Shown: piece after piece, positions 34,493 to 44,114 of the stretch | Numbering within the stretch: the stretch's first letter is position 1 | Layout of the letters: the number at the start of each line of letters is the position of its first letter | Assembly (NCBI RefSeq): GCF_037138995.1 | Contig: NZ_JBAXHI010000003.1 | Coordinates: 62,001 to 126,000 of the forward strand | Length of the DNA stretch: 64,000 nucleotides | DNA from: Chlorohelix sp037138995 | GTDB lineage: Bacteria > Chloroflexota > Chloroflexia > Chloroheliales > Chloroheliaceae | Reading direction: 5' to 3' | The notes under the pieces: generated by a model | Told to the model about the DNA's origin: nothing | Databases searched by the model: none | The model's input: the letters and a program-made list of their open reading frames with translations, nothing else | Translations under genes and position numbers: made by a program

Positions 34493-35497
34493 ATGGCTAC
34501 TAGACTTTTGGCAGATTCTGTTAAGAAACGAACCAAGCTAATACTTCTGGTAGCGGCGCTGCTGGGAGTATGTTTTTTTGCTCTTATGGTGCCTGCTGCC
34601 AAGGCTGAACCAAAACTAATTAAGACCTCACCTGAAGCCAAAGCTTACCTTGAGTATAATAATTCACCGGTAAGAGTGACGCTTACTTTTAGTGAGAAGT
34701 TGAAGGCGGATACCAGCAATTTTACGATTCAACGCGAAGATGGCGTTGATAAAAATGTAATTATCAGCCCTAAAGTTAACCCTGATAACCCTACTGAGAT
34801 GTTCGCGGATTTGCCCACACGTCATGAACTCGGATCTGACCGCTATACGGTTACTTATACGGTTGTTTCTGAGTCAGATAATTCGGTTGCGGCAGGCTCT
34901 TCCGAATTCTTTATTCTTCCACAGGGAAAAAGCGTTTTTGATGTAGGCTATCTTTTCACCACCCCAAGCTCTGCTTTTACCAGCGATTGGAAGGGCTATA
35001 GTTATCCGCCACTTGGTACGATTTACTTCTTTATTGCTTTGCTAGGTACAGTTGTATCTAACTTTTTTTATTTCTATGGTCGTTACCAATTTTTTAGTAA
35101 AAACCGTTTGGTGTTTACCGTTGTATCGCAAGCAAGCAAAAATCTGGCGATAATAACCAGCCTAGCTTTTGTATTTTTCTTGTGCCGTATCGCAATTTTG
35201 CAACCATTCAATGCCCGTGTGTTCCTATATGCGATTGCGATTTATTTCCTTTTCCTGATTGTTCGCGGGGTCATTTATATGTCGCGAAAATTCCCCAAGG
35301 CGCGTGCTGAATGGGAAGCTTTGCAATTGAAAAATAAACCCAAGAAGGTAGCAACGCCTGTTGCAGTAACTTCAAGCGCGAGTGTAGATGCGGGTAGCAA
35401 TTCTTCCAATGGAGACGAAGTTAACACTACCAGTGCTGAAGAAAAGCCTCGTGGGCTTTCCAAGCGTGGGGAGAAACGTCGCGCCAAGAAGAAATAG
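34493..35497 (+). CDS. CopC-domain membrane protein
   Basis: 334 residues. An N-terminal signal/anchor (LILLVAALLGVCFFALM) is followed by AKAEPKLIKTSPEA and a CopC-type beta-barrel (VRVTLTFSEKLKADTSNF, shown by its core VTLTFSEKL). Three membrane helices run from about 175 to 265, then a Lys/Arg-rich cytoplasmic tail. CopC domains bind copper outside the membrane, and CopD-like helices may carry it inward. Here the first mature residues are AEP rather than the usual His-bearing start, and I see no His-rich site, so copper binding is doubtful. Preceded by a clear promoter and followed by a terminator, hence a single-gene unit. Confidence 0.75.
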   Translation: MATRLLADSVKKRTKLILLVAALLGVCFFALMVPAAKAEPKLIKTSPEAKAYLEYNNSPVRVTLTFSEKLKADTSNFTIQREDGVDKNVIISPKVNPDNPTEMFADLPTRHELGSDRYTVTYTVVSESDNSVAAGSSEFFILPQGKSVFDVGYLFTTPSSAFTSDWKGYSYPPLGTIYFFIALLGTVVSNFFYFYGRYQFFSKNRLVFTVVSQASKNLAIITSLAFVFFLCRIAILQPFNARVFLYAIAIYFLFLIVRGVIYMSRKFPKARAEWEALQLKNKPKKVATPVAVTSSASVDAGSNSSNGDEVNTTSAEEKPRGLSKRGEKRRAKKK

Positions 35498-35520
35498 AAG
35501 TTAGCATTTGAATTCTAATC

Positions 35521-35555
35521 AACCTCCCCGCTTAATCTAAGGCAGGGAGGTTTTT
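35521..35555. terminator. Bidirectional terminator
   Basis: AACCTCCC (35521-35528) pairs with GGGAGGTT (35545-35552), T run to 35555. It lies between the converging CopC-like and GT-C-like genes. Confidence 0.8.
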
Positions 35556-35564
35556 ATTTATGAG

Positions 35565-37058
35565 TTACTTTTTGAAGAAATCTTCTCGTTTGGTGAAGAA
35601 CTTAGCGGCTGTATCTATTAACTTACCGGGTACTACCGTAAATTGGTCGCGTACAACTCTTGCCGGGTCAAGGTTTTGGCGAGATTGCTCATCGCGGATT
35701 GCGCTGAATTGGACTATTACCCCAAAATTCCAAGCTATAAAGAGTACGCCCAATCCAACCACTACCCAACGAGCCAATAAACGGCGGTGTTCTGTTAGCC
35801 ACCAACCCAAATAGCCTATTCCCACGATATATACTAGACTTACCCCCACCATTCGGCGTGCGCCGTAAGAGCCTGCCATCGTCCAAGTCAGGAAGGAAGC
35901 AGAAATATAAAGTTCGGCAAGCCAAGCAGCAAACAGCAATATACTTATAAGGCGCAATTTGCGGTTGAACCACATCATTATAATGCCAGCCATAGAGGGA
36001 ATTAGTACAGGCGACCACAAAAACATCCCGTGATTGGGGTCAATCATCAAGCCTAGCAATTGGGGGTTTAGAAAACGGAGTTTGTTGCCAACTATAGTGC
36101 TAGGGCTTGGATGCCCATTGAGGAATTGGTAAGTTAGCAATTGGGGGATAATTCCAACTATTAATCCGGCTACCAGTAGCAAATTACCACTGAATAAGCG
36201 GCGCACCTCGCTCCAATTACGTTCCCGCAGCGAGACACGGTAACTGAGTAATGCCTCAATCGCTACTACTACCATAACCGTACCGTCTTGCTCGCGAACC
36301 ATTGTCATTAGTGCGCCAAGCACGCCCAGCGCAAACCATGCCTTAAGGCTGCGCTTTCCGGGTACAAAACGTCCGGTTTCTTCTAGTTTCCAGCCTCGTG
36401 TTCGATGCCATACAAAAACCCATAGCGAAATTGTAAAAAGGGAATTGGCATGTGACATCGGAGGGGTTATAGACATGTAAAAAATCAGAGGTGAGGCGAG
36501 CCAAATGATTATACAGCCAAATGCTGCCCAGAAACGGGATAAAAACTCGCGTGCTAATAGATAGCACATTATGATTCCGGCAAAACCGTAAAGCAGAGAG
36601 GCGAAAGTTACCGAGAAGATATAAAAAGGCGAATAGCCGTTAGGGTTAAAGGCTTTTATGCCCATAGCGTTTCCCAATGAGCTAATACCATGCGCTGTCA
36701 GGTAAAATGGCGACCACAATAGGGCTGAGCCAATTGGCGCAACATTTATTGGTAAGTTATTCTCGTTCTTCTTGTCCAGCAGGTCTTTCTTGAAACCCTC
36801 ATATTTCTTCGGATTTATGCTAATGAAATATTCGTATTCGTTGGTAAAATCCAGATTGAAGTCGAATACGACGGAGTGCAAGTATGAGAAATACTGGATT
36901 TCATCGCTGGCATAGATACGCGGAGTGTATAAGGGTAGCGTGAGGATAAAGACAAGGCATAAAGCCAGTATCCCTTTATCAGCACGCTGGTAGAGTTTTT
37001 TTACCCTTGAAACGTTTTTGTTAGTCGTAGGTTGTGAATTAATATCCGCTTTGCTCAT
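35565..37058 (-). CDS. Polytopic membrane protein, probable GT-C glycosyltransferase
   Basis: 497 residues with ten or more membrane helices. The first extracytoplasmic loop contains YASDEIQYFSYLHSVV, an Asp-Glu after the first helix as in PMT/ArnT GT-C enzymes. A later loop has ISITPPMSHANSL type aromatic/Pro residues. Sequence is otherwise divergent and no Pfam family is clear to me. It is last in a minus-strand operon behind two GT4 genes and a methyltransferase, with its ATG overlapping the methyltransferase stop (ATGA at 37055-37058). I infer polyprenyl-phosphate-sugar-dependent transfer to a surface glycan. Confidence 0.7.
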   Translation of the reverse strand: MSKADINSQPTTNKNVSRVKKLYQRADKGILALCLVFILTLPLYTPRIYASDEIQYFSYLHSVVFDFNLDFTNEYEYFISINPKKYEGFKKDLLDKKNENNLPINVAPIGSALLWSPFYLTAHGISSLGNAMGIKAFNPNGYSPFYIFSVTFASLLYGFAGIIMCYLLAREFLSRFWAAFGCIIIWLASPLIFYMSITPPMSHANSLFTISLWVFVWHRTRGWKLEETGRFVPGKRSLKAWFALGVLGALMTMVREQDGTVMVVVAIEALLSYRVSLRERNWSEVRRLFSGNLLLVAGLIVGIIPQLLTYQFLNGHPSPSTIVGNKLRFLNPQLLGLMIDPNHGMFLWSPVLIPSMAGIIMMWFNRKLRLISILLFAAWLAELYISASFLTWTMAGSYGARRMVGVSLVYIVGIGYLGWWLTEHRRLLARWVVVGLGVLFIAWNFGVIVQFSAIRDEQSRQNLDPARVVRDQFTVVPGKLIDTAAKFFTKREDFFKK

Positions 37059-37771
37059 CCGAGTTGCTGGTTTCCTTTATATGCTATAGCCGCAATACCC
37101 CCCCCTATAACTGGGGGATAGGGTATATTGAGCGACCAACCCAACTTGCGGATACTGCGTGACCACATCGGTTTCATGCCGCTACGCCACTTAACTTTGC
37201 TGAAACCTGCATCTTGCAAAAGGCGCACAACTTGGGGTGGAGTCATAAGATTAATGTGGGTAGGGTCTTGGTATCCAATCCATACTTTCCCACGCGCTTT
37301 AGCTAAGAAGCGGCGCATATCCCATAGATTCGGAGTGGTGACAATCAGACAACCGCCGGGCAGCAATGCTTGATAGCAATCTGACAGCAATTTTGCCGGA
37401 TTGTGTAGATGTTCTACCACTTCGCTGACAAGTACCACGTTGAAAGAATTGGAGGCGAAAGGCAAGCCATGTTCAAGATTTGCGACTACCAACCGGGCTT
37501 GCGGAGCGCGTTTGCGGGCTTCTAGTAACGGGTATAGTACCAAATCGCTGCCGGTTACGCTAAAGCCCAAACGCTGAAGATAGCCAAGCGCGGGACCCGC
37601 TCCACATCCGGCATCCAGAAAACGAAGATGCGTACTTGCTCCGATTCCGGCGTAGTGTAGCAAACGTCCGTACTGTACTTCGGCTTTTTCTTCCGATTTG
37701 CTAATTTGCCCTGAAAAATATTCTTCGTTATAACGTGTTTCCAAAATGTCAGCCCTGAATTTCCACTGCAA
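37055..37771 (-). CDS. SAM-dependent methyltransferase of a glycan operon
   Basis: 238 residues from TTG 37771. TTG 37743 (LETRYNEEY) with AGGG upstream is an equally possible start, since the first 23 bases lie inside the previous gene. Class I fold: FLDAGCGAGPALGYL (motif I), VVANLEHGLPF, VVLVSEVVEHLHNP, and GGCLIVTTPN with the Methyltransf_23 style PTHINLMTPPQVVRLL. Similar proteins in polysaccharide clusters methylate sugars or lipid-linked glycans. The acceptor is unknown. Confidence 0.85.
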   Translation of the reverse strand: MQWKFRADILETRYNEEYFSGQISKSEEKAEVQYGRLLHYAGIGASTHLRFLDAGCGAGPALGYLQRLGFSVTGSDLVLYPLLEARKRAPQARLVVANLEHGLPFASNSFNVVLVSEVVEHLHNPAKLLSDCYQALLPGGCLIVTTPNLWDMRRFLAKARGKVWIGYQDPTHINLMTPPQVVRLLQDAGFSKVKWRSGMKPMWSRSIRKLGWSLNIPYPPVIGGGIAAIAYKGNQQLG

Positions 37772-40223
37772 AATCCAATATAGCGCGGGCGCGGTTGGTA
37801 TAGGTATAAGCCTGTACCTTCAATCTGCCCTTTTCTCCTGCCTTGTTAGTCTCCACGGGGTTACAGTAAGCCCTGCCTAATGTTTCTTTCATTGCGGTAA
37901 TGTCCCCTCGCTTGAAATAAAGAGCCTCATCCTGACCTAGAATTTCTAGCAAGGCGGGTATTTCCGGCAGCATTACGGGTCGCCCTACCGCTGCGTATTC
38001 AAACATTTTGAGCGGCGAAGCGGTAATATCGGTTACGGTGTCGGGAATTGCTAACAAAGAAGCGGCATTCAAGTATAAATTCACTCTGTCCGGCGAGATT
38101 TGCCCAACACATTTTACTCGCTCTGTTATTTCCAATTTTGCCGCCAGCGCCTTCATTTCTTCTTGCTCGAAAGGACGACCACCTACCAGATAAAGATAAG
38201 CATTGGCGTTTTTTTCCTGAACAAATCGGCTGAAAGCTTCGAGCAATTTATCAAGGCTTCGATAGGCAAAAGTAAGACCGCTATATACAATGATAAAGGC
38301 ATCGAGAGGTATTTCCAGTTTTTTGCGGCATTCTTGCTGAGCTTGTGAGCGATACACGCTGTCATCATAGGCATCGGGGATAACCGCGAAAGCCCTGTTT
38401 TTAGGACGATAGCCTTGTGCAGCAGCATAATCCACAAATGCATGTGTTAGTGAAACTACTCCATCGGCTTTTCCCATTACGGTACTATCTACCTTATGCA
38501 ACCAGCCTTCAAGAATTTTAGCGCGGCTAGGGTTGCGCTGTTCAAGGTCGTGTGCCTCGTAAATTATTTTTGCGCCGAGTAACTTATGCCAATAGCGTAC
38601 TAGAAAATAGGTAACGATAACGTCTCGCGAATAAATAATTTTGTAGCCTTGCCCTGAAAGACGTTTAACTAATAGCCAGAAGCCTACCAGAAGTGCAAAG
38701 AAAGCTCGCTCGGCGTAGCTCCACGGGAGCTTCTTTACGAGCGGAAAATTGCTGAAATAATTAAAGGGTACTCGCGGCAAGTGCTTTGCCCTGACTTCAA
38801 GGTCGGCGAAGCGACTGGCGCGAGAGAACAAGCGGGGAATTAGAACCTCCGCATTTCGATTCAGGTGTTTAAGTTCGCGACAGGTGGTATAGGTTTGGAT
38901 GGCATTTGCCGATTTCAAAGTTAGGCTGGAAGGATAAGCCACGTAGCAAAGCCGAACGTTAGATTTTTTCTTTTTGGAGGGATTGAGAAGTTGATTATAA
39001 AACTCTAGCAAACGTTCTCCGGTGCGGGCGGAACTATATTGAGCCGCAAATGCAGGTCCTCGCTTTCCCATTTCATCTAGCCTTGGCAATGCTTTGAGAA
39101 TGCCTTCTGCCAATGCTTCTGCGCTGAAGGGGTCAATGCTGATAGCTGCGCCCGCGCTGGAGGCGTACAAGGCTACCCCACTGGTGCGCGTGACTACTGA
39201 GGGAGTGCCAACCGCTGCCGCTTCCATTACCACTTTATTGAGGGCTTCTAGCAAGGAAGGCACCACAACTAGGTCTGCTCCAGCCAGATAATCTTGCGAA
39301 AGGCTAAATTCTATTCTTCCGGTAAAAACCACATCTTCCTTTGCGCCCACTTTGTCTGCTAAATCTTCTAGGTAACGGCGATAATCGCCAAAGCGTGGCG
39401 TAATACGGCTAGGACCACATACTAGCAAATTAATATCACCGTAGCGGCGGCGAATTTCAGGCATGGCTTTAATCAGCCAGTCAATACCCTTAACCGGATG
39501 CAAACGCCCGTAAGAAATCAGGATAGGACCGGGATTTAAGCCATAACGTTCTCGAAGCTCTTGCTGTTTGCGCTTTTTGTTTTCTGCCAAATCCAAATCG
39601 GGGGGAGGAAATACATTGTCGCTGACATTGACCAAAATAACAGCCATTTTGTCCGGGTCTGCGCCCAATTGCAAGGCGTAGGCTTCGTTTACCTCAGACA
39701 CCGCGCAAATACCCAGCGCCCGCCGGAAAGTGAACCGCGCCAGCATCCGCGGTATGAAATAACGAGCGTAACCGTAATCATATTCGGGTAGGCGCGTTAC
39801 GTCTGCTCCTTGCAAATGTACCATGAAAGGTATTTTGACTAATAGTGAGCTAATAGCGATAACTGTACCTAGCGGGAAAGCCGCTTCGACTTGAATGAAG
39901 TCGTAGTTTCGGCGATGCTTCCAGAGAAAAGCAATATATCCCCAAAGCAGTTCCAGAAAGAAGGCGTAACGGATAGTTTTGCCACAAAGCCAGCGCAAGC
40001 CTCGTCTCAGCAAAGTACGCTTAAAACTGATAGCATGCACCGTCACTTCGTCCGCTTCGTAATCGAAGGCTTTAGCTCCTACTTCACCGTTGCCGCTATA
40101 ATCCGCGAGGCTGAACACATCTACTTTATGCCCATTCTGGCGGAAGTGCCTGATAACTTCGCTGTGTACTTCGCTTGCCATTACCTGCGGTCCATATGAC
40201 CCTATGGCGTATAAAATTCTCAT
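37749..40223 (-). CDS. Tandem GT4-GT4 glycosyltransferase fusion
   Basis: 824 residues made of two GT-B glycosyltransferases of family 4. Domain A (1-about 395) starts MRILYAIGSYGPQV and has ISYGRLHPVKGIDWLIKA and the E-x7-E-type PSLLEALNKVVMEAAA. Domain B (about 405-824) starts NVRLCYVAYPSS and has IVYSGLTFAYRSLDKLLEA, shown here by its core, and SPLKMFEYAAVGRP. Both halves keep the donor-binding Glu region, so both may be active on successive sugars. The start overlaps the previous GT4 gene (ATGA at 40220-40223). No membrane helix. Confidence 0.88.
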   Translation of the reverse strand: MRILYAIGSYGPQVMASEVHSEVIRHFRQNGHKVDVFSLADYSGNGEVGAKAFDYEADEVTVHAISFKRTLLRRGLRWLCGKTIRYAFFLELLWGYIAFLWKHRRNYDFIQVEAAFPLGTVIAISSLLVKIPFMVHLQGADVTRLPEYDYGYARYFIPRMLARFTFRRALGICAVSEVNEAYALQLGADPDKMAVILVNVSDNVFPPPDLDLAENKKRKQQELRERYGLNPGPILISYGRLHPVKGIDWLIKAMPEIRRRYGDINLLVCGPSRITPRFGDYRRYLEDLADKVGAKEDVVFTGRIEFSLSQDYLAGADLVVVPSLLEALNKVVMEAAAVGTPSVVTRTSGVALYASSAGAAISIDPFSAEALAEGILKALPRLDEMGKRGPAFAAQYSSARTGERLLEFYNQLLNPSKKKKSNVRLCYVAYPSSLTLKSANAIQTYTTCRELKHLNRNAEVLIPRLFSRASRFADLEVRAKHLPRVPFNYFSNFPLVKKLPWSYAERAFFALLVGFWLLVKRLSGQGYKIIYSRDVIVTYFLVRYWHKLLGAKIIYEAHDLEQRNPSRAKILEGWLHKVDSTVMGKADGVVSLTHAFVDYAAAQGYRPKNRAFAVIPDAYDDSVYRSQAQQECRKKLEIPLDAFIIVYSGLTFAYRSLDKLLEAFSRFVQEKNANAYLYLVGGRPFEQEEMKALAAKLEITERVKCVGQISPDRVNLYLNAASLLAIPDTVTDITASPLKMFEYAAVGRPVMLPEIPALLEILGQDEALYFKRGDITAMKETLGRAYCNPVETNKAGEKGRLKVQAYTYTNRARAILDFAVEIQG

Positions 40224-41461
40224 CGGGAGTTTACTGCACCTGAAGATTCGGCGCCTGTGCCGGGCTTTTTACAAACCTCAGTATAAAGTTTTTCAAGTTG
40301 CTGTATTATCTGGGGAGTAAAGTATTTCTTTACCGCTGTTTTGCCATTTTCGGACAATTTGTGACGCAGGAACGGATTTTCCAATGCGTGGTTAATTGTG
40401 CTGGCAAGGCTGGCAGCGTTGTCGTAATCGAACAATAGCCCGTTTACCCCTTCGGTTATAATCTCATCAATAACCGGAATACGGGTACTGATTACCGGGC
40501 AACCTGCGCTCATAGATTCTAGCAGAGGGATACCGAATCCCTCATAGCGGGTAGGTAGCACATATAAATCGCTGCTGAGGAACAGGGCGGCTTTTTCTTC
40601 TTCGCTCAGGTGGGTGGGTAGTTGGATGTAACCGCGCATACCAGCTTCATCCACAATGTTCAGCAGGTCGTCTCGATGGATGGGACTGTGTCCGGCAAAA
40701 ATGAAACGTGCTTGTGGGTATTTCTGAATAATCGCAGGGATAGCTTTTGCCAGCAGGTCAAACCCTTTGCGATATTTTAGCTGTCCTAGAAAGAAAATCC
40801 TCAGTTCATCGTGCGATTTGGGCGCAGGCTTGATTCCCTCTAGCCAATCTGAGTCTTGCGCGATTGGAATAACTGCGGTGCGTTCCGGCCTGACTCCTAG
40901 TTTTATCAATACCTCTCGCTCATGTTCAGATAGCGCCACTACTTTTTTTGCTTGGAGGATGGGGGCATGCCATAGGTAATTTTTGATGGCGCGTTTGGGT
41001 CTGAAGCGGTGTAGCAGCGTTTTGAATAGCTGCGGCAGCGTCGTAATTATTTCATCATACTTTGGGGGGGTTTCTAGCGGTCTATCGCGGTCATCCACCA
41101 GGTAGGGGTCGTGCAGCATTCCAAAAGGACTTAGCACTACCGGGATACCGAGCAGACGGCAGATAAGCGTTGCCAAATAGTTGAATTGATTGCTGTGATG
41201 GAAAAGATGTACTACGTCTGGGCGGGGGTCCCGTAGCAAATATTTGATAAGGTCAAGTGAAAACCACTGGCGATGTGTGAGGCGTTTGACCTTAACTCCG
41301 TCTATTACTTCGCGTTTTTCCTTGTTCCAACTCTGCGTGCCGAGATAAACATAGGCATGCACTTCATGTCCAGCTTTTACCAACGCACGCGCATAGACCC
41401 GTTCGGGCCAGCTTACGAATTCTCTGGTAATGCCGTTTGTGGTGATAATCAAAATCCTCAA
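40220..41461 (-). CDS. Glycosyltransferase family 4
   Basis: 413 residues, GT-B fold. N-terminal MRILIITTNGITREF and GHEVHAYVYLG, C-terminal FFLGQLKYRKGFDLLAKA and the donor-binding PTRYEGFGIPLLESMSAG, giving the E-x7-E motif. It transfers an activated hexose to a lipid carrier or growing polysaccharide on the cytosolic face. It is the first gene of the operon running down to 35565. The 110-base gap to the next upstream gene shows no convincing promoter to me. Confidence 0.9.
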   Translation of the reverse strand: MRILIITTNGITREFVSWPERVYARALVKAGHEVHAYVYLGTQSWNKEKREVIDGVKVKRLTHRQWFSLDLIKYLLRDPRPDVVHLFHHSNQFNYLATLICRLLGIPVVLSPFGMLHDPYLVDDRDRPLETPPKYDEIITTLPQLFKTLLHRFRPKRAIKNYLWHAPILQAKKVVALSEHEREVLIKLGVRPERTAVIPIAQDSDWLEGIKPAPKSHDELRIFFLGQLKYRKGFDLLAKAIPAIIQKYPQARFIFAGHSPIHRDDLLNIVDEAGMRGYIQLPTHLSEEEKAALFLSSDLYVLPTRYEGFGIPLLESMSAGCPVISTRIPVIDEIITEGVNGLLFDYDNAASLASTINHALENPFLRHKLSENGKTAVKKYFTPQIIQQLEKLYTEVCKKPGTGAESSGAVNSR

Positions 41462-41571
41462 GCGTAGTCACCATCCAGTTATAAGTCTTTTAGGTTTGAA
41501 GTCTAAGTTTATATCAAGTGGCAGGGTTTGACAAGAAAGGTTAGCTAGGGGCGAAAAATAATCAGCTACCA

Positions 41572-42435
41572 CTACAAGTTGTAGAAAGCTTGATTTATCA
41601 GGTTACTTAAAGTCTCACCGGGATTAATGCGATCTAGATTTTTTAGGTTCATCAAGGAGCGATTGATAGTGGCGACTACTTGCCCGTTAGGTGCATTCAA
41701 GCCCTGTATTTGCAGGATTCGCTTGATAACTAACTGGCGGTTAAAGAGCGCATAACTAGCGGTGGTTGTGGCAAGTGTATTCAAGATGGCACGGGCTTGC
41801 TCTTCTGTGCCACACTGCCGCGCTAACCAAGCTCGCAATTGCTTACCATCCCGGTCATCCAGATAGTGATTGACCAGATAAGAAATTCCGATTACGTCTC
41901 CCACGCCGCTTATGATTTTCCAACGCTCCAGAAAGGGAAGCTTTCCAAAACCGGGTAGTTCCATCAATTGCAGTAATAATTGTTGGCTGGTGTAATGTGG
42001 TTCGTAGGGGAAGTCGCGGATTCCGTACTCAGATTCTGCCATAATCGCTACCAGTTCGCGCAATATTTCATCGGCGCGATTGTAATTGCCATCCCGGTAG
42101 TGGATTTCGTGCGCTACTTCGTGTATTACCAGATTATAGGTTTCTTCTTCCGGCAACAGACCTAGACCAACATAAGAGCCGACGCTGCGGTTGAAAGCGC
42201 CGTAATGTTCGCCACGCAAATAGCGGTTCATAAACTGTTCTTCGCCGAAGTGCAGGCGATTTTGAATCAAGTCAGGAGGGCATTCAATTTGCCATAATTC
42301 CCTTATACGATGGCGAGTGGCGTTGATTATGTTGGTAAAATTGTAAACATAGCCGTTCACCTCCAACATATAGCCGGATAGGTCATTGAATTCGAGGGTT
42401 TTATAGTTTCCTTTTTGAACCAGCCCCAACCTCAT
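41572..42435 (-). CDS. Putative zinc metallopeptidase-like protein (HEVAH)
   Basis: 287 residues, family not recognised. The centre has NLVIHEVAHEIHYRDG, an HExxH zinc motif, followed 17-25 residues later by EILRELVAIMAESEYG, which could supply a third Glu ligand. There is no signal peptide, so it is likely cytosolic, and no membrane helix is clear. ATG 42435 with AGAGAGG upstream. It is flanked by gcvPB and a GT4 operon, all on the minus strand but with gaps over 100 bases. Function is unknown. Confidence 0.65.
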   Translation of the reverse strand: MRLGLVQKGNYKTLEFNDLSGYMLEVNGYVYNFTNIINATRHRIRELWQIECPPDLIQNRLHFGEEQFMNRYLRGEHYGAFNRSVGSYVGLGLLPEEETYNLVIHEVAHEIHYRDGNYNRADEILRELVAIMAESEYGIRDFPYEPHYTSQQLLLQLMELPGFGKLPFLERWKIISGVGDVIGISYLVNHYLDDRDGKQLRAWLARQCGTEEQARAILNTLATTTASYALFNRQLVIKRILQIQGLNAPNGQVVATINRSLMNLKNLDRINPGETLSNLINQAFYNL

Positions 42436-42584
42436 GAATTACCTCTCTTTGTACAACTAAAGGGCATGAACAATAAATCGAGAGTTATGTTACCCAATTT
42501 GTGCCAATTATAAGACCCGCATTGGCGGTTTAAAGTAGGCAATACTACTAAAAGAAATGGAGTCATCTTTTGCACAGCTTACTT

Positions 42585-44054
42585 TTATCCGAAGCAGCGG
42601 AAACGCACAACCGGTTTGCGAGCGGCGGTGGTTTCATCCAGACGCAGCACCGGGGTGTTGTGTGGCGCATTCTTGACCAAATCCGGCTCGTTCTCTACTT
42701 CTTGTGCAATTTTAAGCATATCGTCAGCAAACTGATCAAGGGTGGTTTTACTCTCGGTTTCGGTTGGCTCAATCATTATAGATTCTTCCACGATTAGCGG
42801 GAAGTAGATGGTGGGGGCATGGTAGCCATAATCCAGCAGACGCTTTGCCATATCCAGCGTTTTAACGCCTTTCGCCTTTTGCCGTCGTCCGCTTAACACA
42901 AATTCATGCATGCAGGTGCGGTTGTAGGGTAGGTCAAAGGCATCTTTGAGTTTGTGCATCAGGTAGTTAGCGTTTAGCACTGCGTTTTCGCTGGCATATC
43001 GCAGACCATCACCCCCATGTACCTTTATGTAGGTAAGGGCGCGAACATGCATCCCAAAGTTACCCCAAAAGGAGCGAACTTTACCGATAGATTCAGGTAA
43101 ATGCTTGAAATAATAACGAGCTTCGCCATTTTCGCCAAGTTCTTTTTCCACTACAGGTTCTGGCAAGTAAGCGGCAAGTTGCGTTTTCACACAAACGGGT
43201 CCACTACCGGGTCCACCGCCACCATGGGGGGTGCTGAAGGTTTTGTGAAGGTTAATGTGCATTACATCGAACCCAATGTCGCCCGGTCTGGCGATACCCA
43301 TTATTGCATTGAAGTTCGCGCCATCTCCATACATTAAACCGCCTGCTCGATGTACTATTTCGCAGACTTCCATCAAATTTTCGTCAAATAGTCCTAGCGT
43401 ATTTGGGTTGGTGAGCATTAGCCCAGCAATATCAGGTCCCGCCATCTGGCGTAAATGCGCTAAATCTACATTTCCCCGACTATCCGACTTAATGGTAATA
43501 ACCTGATACCCACAGATGGCGGCGGTTGCCGGGTTAGTCCCGTGTGCAGAATCGGGAACCAGAATTTTGGTACGTGCTTTGTCGCCACGCGCCAAATGGT
43601 AAGCGCGGATACAAAGCACTCCAACCAACTCACCTTGCGCTCCTGCGGCAGGTTGTAGTGAGACTGCATCAAACCCGGAAACTTCCGCCAGCGCACTTTG
43701 CAAATCGTATTGTACCTGAAGTGCGCCCTGTACCGTATCTTCACTTTGCAAGGGGTGTACCTCGAAGAAACCGGGCAACCGCGCTATATCCTCGTTTAAT
43801 TTGGGGTTGTACTTCATGGTACAGCTACCTAAAGGATAAAAGCCCCCATCTATGGAATAATTAAAGCGGGATAGATGGGTAAAGTGACGCACCATATCCA
43901 ATTCGGCTACTTCGGGCAAACCGATTTTATCTGGATCCCGCAGAAGTGAAGCATCTGGTAAAGTGGTGGTGGGTACATCTAGTTCGGGCAGCGAATAGGC
44001 TTTGCGTCCGGGTGTGCTGATTTCGTAGATTAGCGGCTCAAGGGCAGCGGTCAT
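42585..44054 (-). CDS. gcvPB: Glycine dehydrogenase (decarboxylating) subunit 2
   Basis: 489 residues from ATG 44054, preceded by AAGGAG twelve bases upstream. An in-frame TTG at 44081 overlaps that site and is less likely. It is the PLP-carrying half of the split P-protein of the glycine cleavage system. The Schiff-base lysine is in MHINLHKTFSTPHGGGG. Seen also: FYPLGSCTMKYNPKLNED and SAHGTNPATAA. It works with GcvPA, lipoylated GcvH and GcvT to release CO2 and pass a one-carbon unit to folate. None of these partners is in the window, so the split-subunit gene is separated from gcvPA here, or gcvPA lies elsewhere. Confidence 0.93.
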   Translation of the reverse strand: MTAALEPLIYEISTPGRKAYSLPELDVPTTTLPDASLLRDPDKIGLPEVAELDMVRHFTHLSRFNYSIDGGFYPLGSCTMKYNPKLNEDIARLPGFFEVHPLQSEDTVQGALQVQYDLQSALAEVSGFDAVSLQPAAGAQGELVGVLCIRAYHLARGDKARTKILVPDSAHGTNPATAAICGYQVITIKSDSRGNVDLAHLRQMAGPDIAGLMLTNPNTLGLFDENLMEVCEIVHRAGGLMYGDGANFNAIMGIARPGDIGFDVMHINLHKTFSTPHGGGGPGSGPVCVKTQLAAYLPEPVVEKELGENGEARYYFKHLPESIGKVRSFWGNFGMHVRALTYIKVHGGDGLRYASENAVLNANYLMHKLKDAFDLPYNRTCMHEFVLSGRRQKAKGVKTLDMAKRLLDYGYHAPTIYFPLIVEESIMIEPTETESKTTLDQFADDMLKIAQEVENEPDLVKNAPHNTPVLRLDETTAARKPVVRFRCFG

Positions 44055-44108
44055 AGTAGGTAAAATCTCCTTCAAAAGCAATTATCGGGATTTTCGCAGA
44101 TTGCGATA

Positions 44109-44114
44109 ATTATA
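44109..44114 (-). promoter_or_regulatory. Probable -10 box of gcvPB
   Basis: The minus strand reads TATAAT (complement of 44109-44114), with CTTGAA 16 bases further upstream as a possible -35. No glycine riboswitch was recognised in the short leader. Confidence 0.5.
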
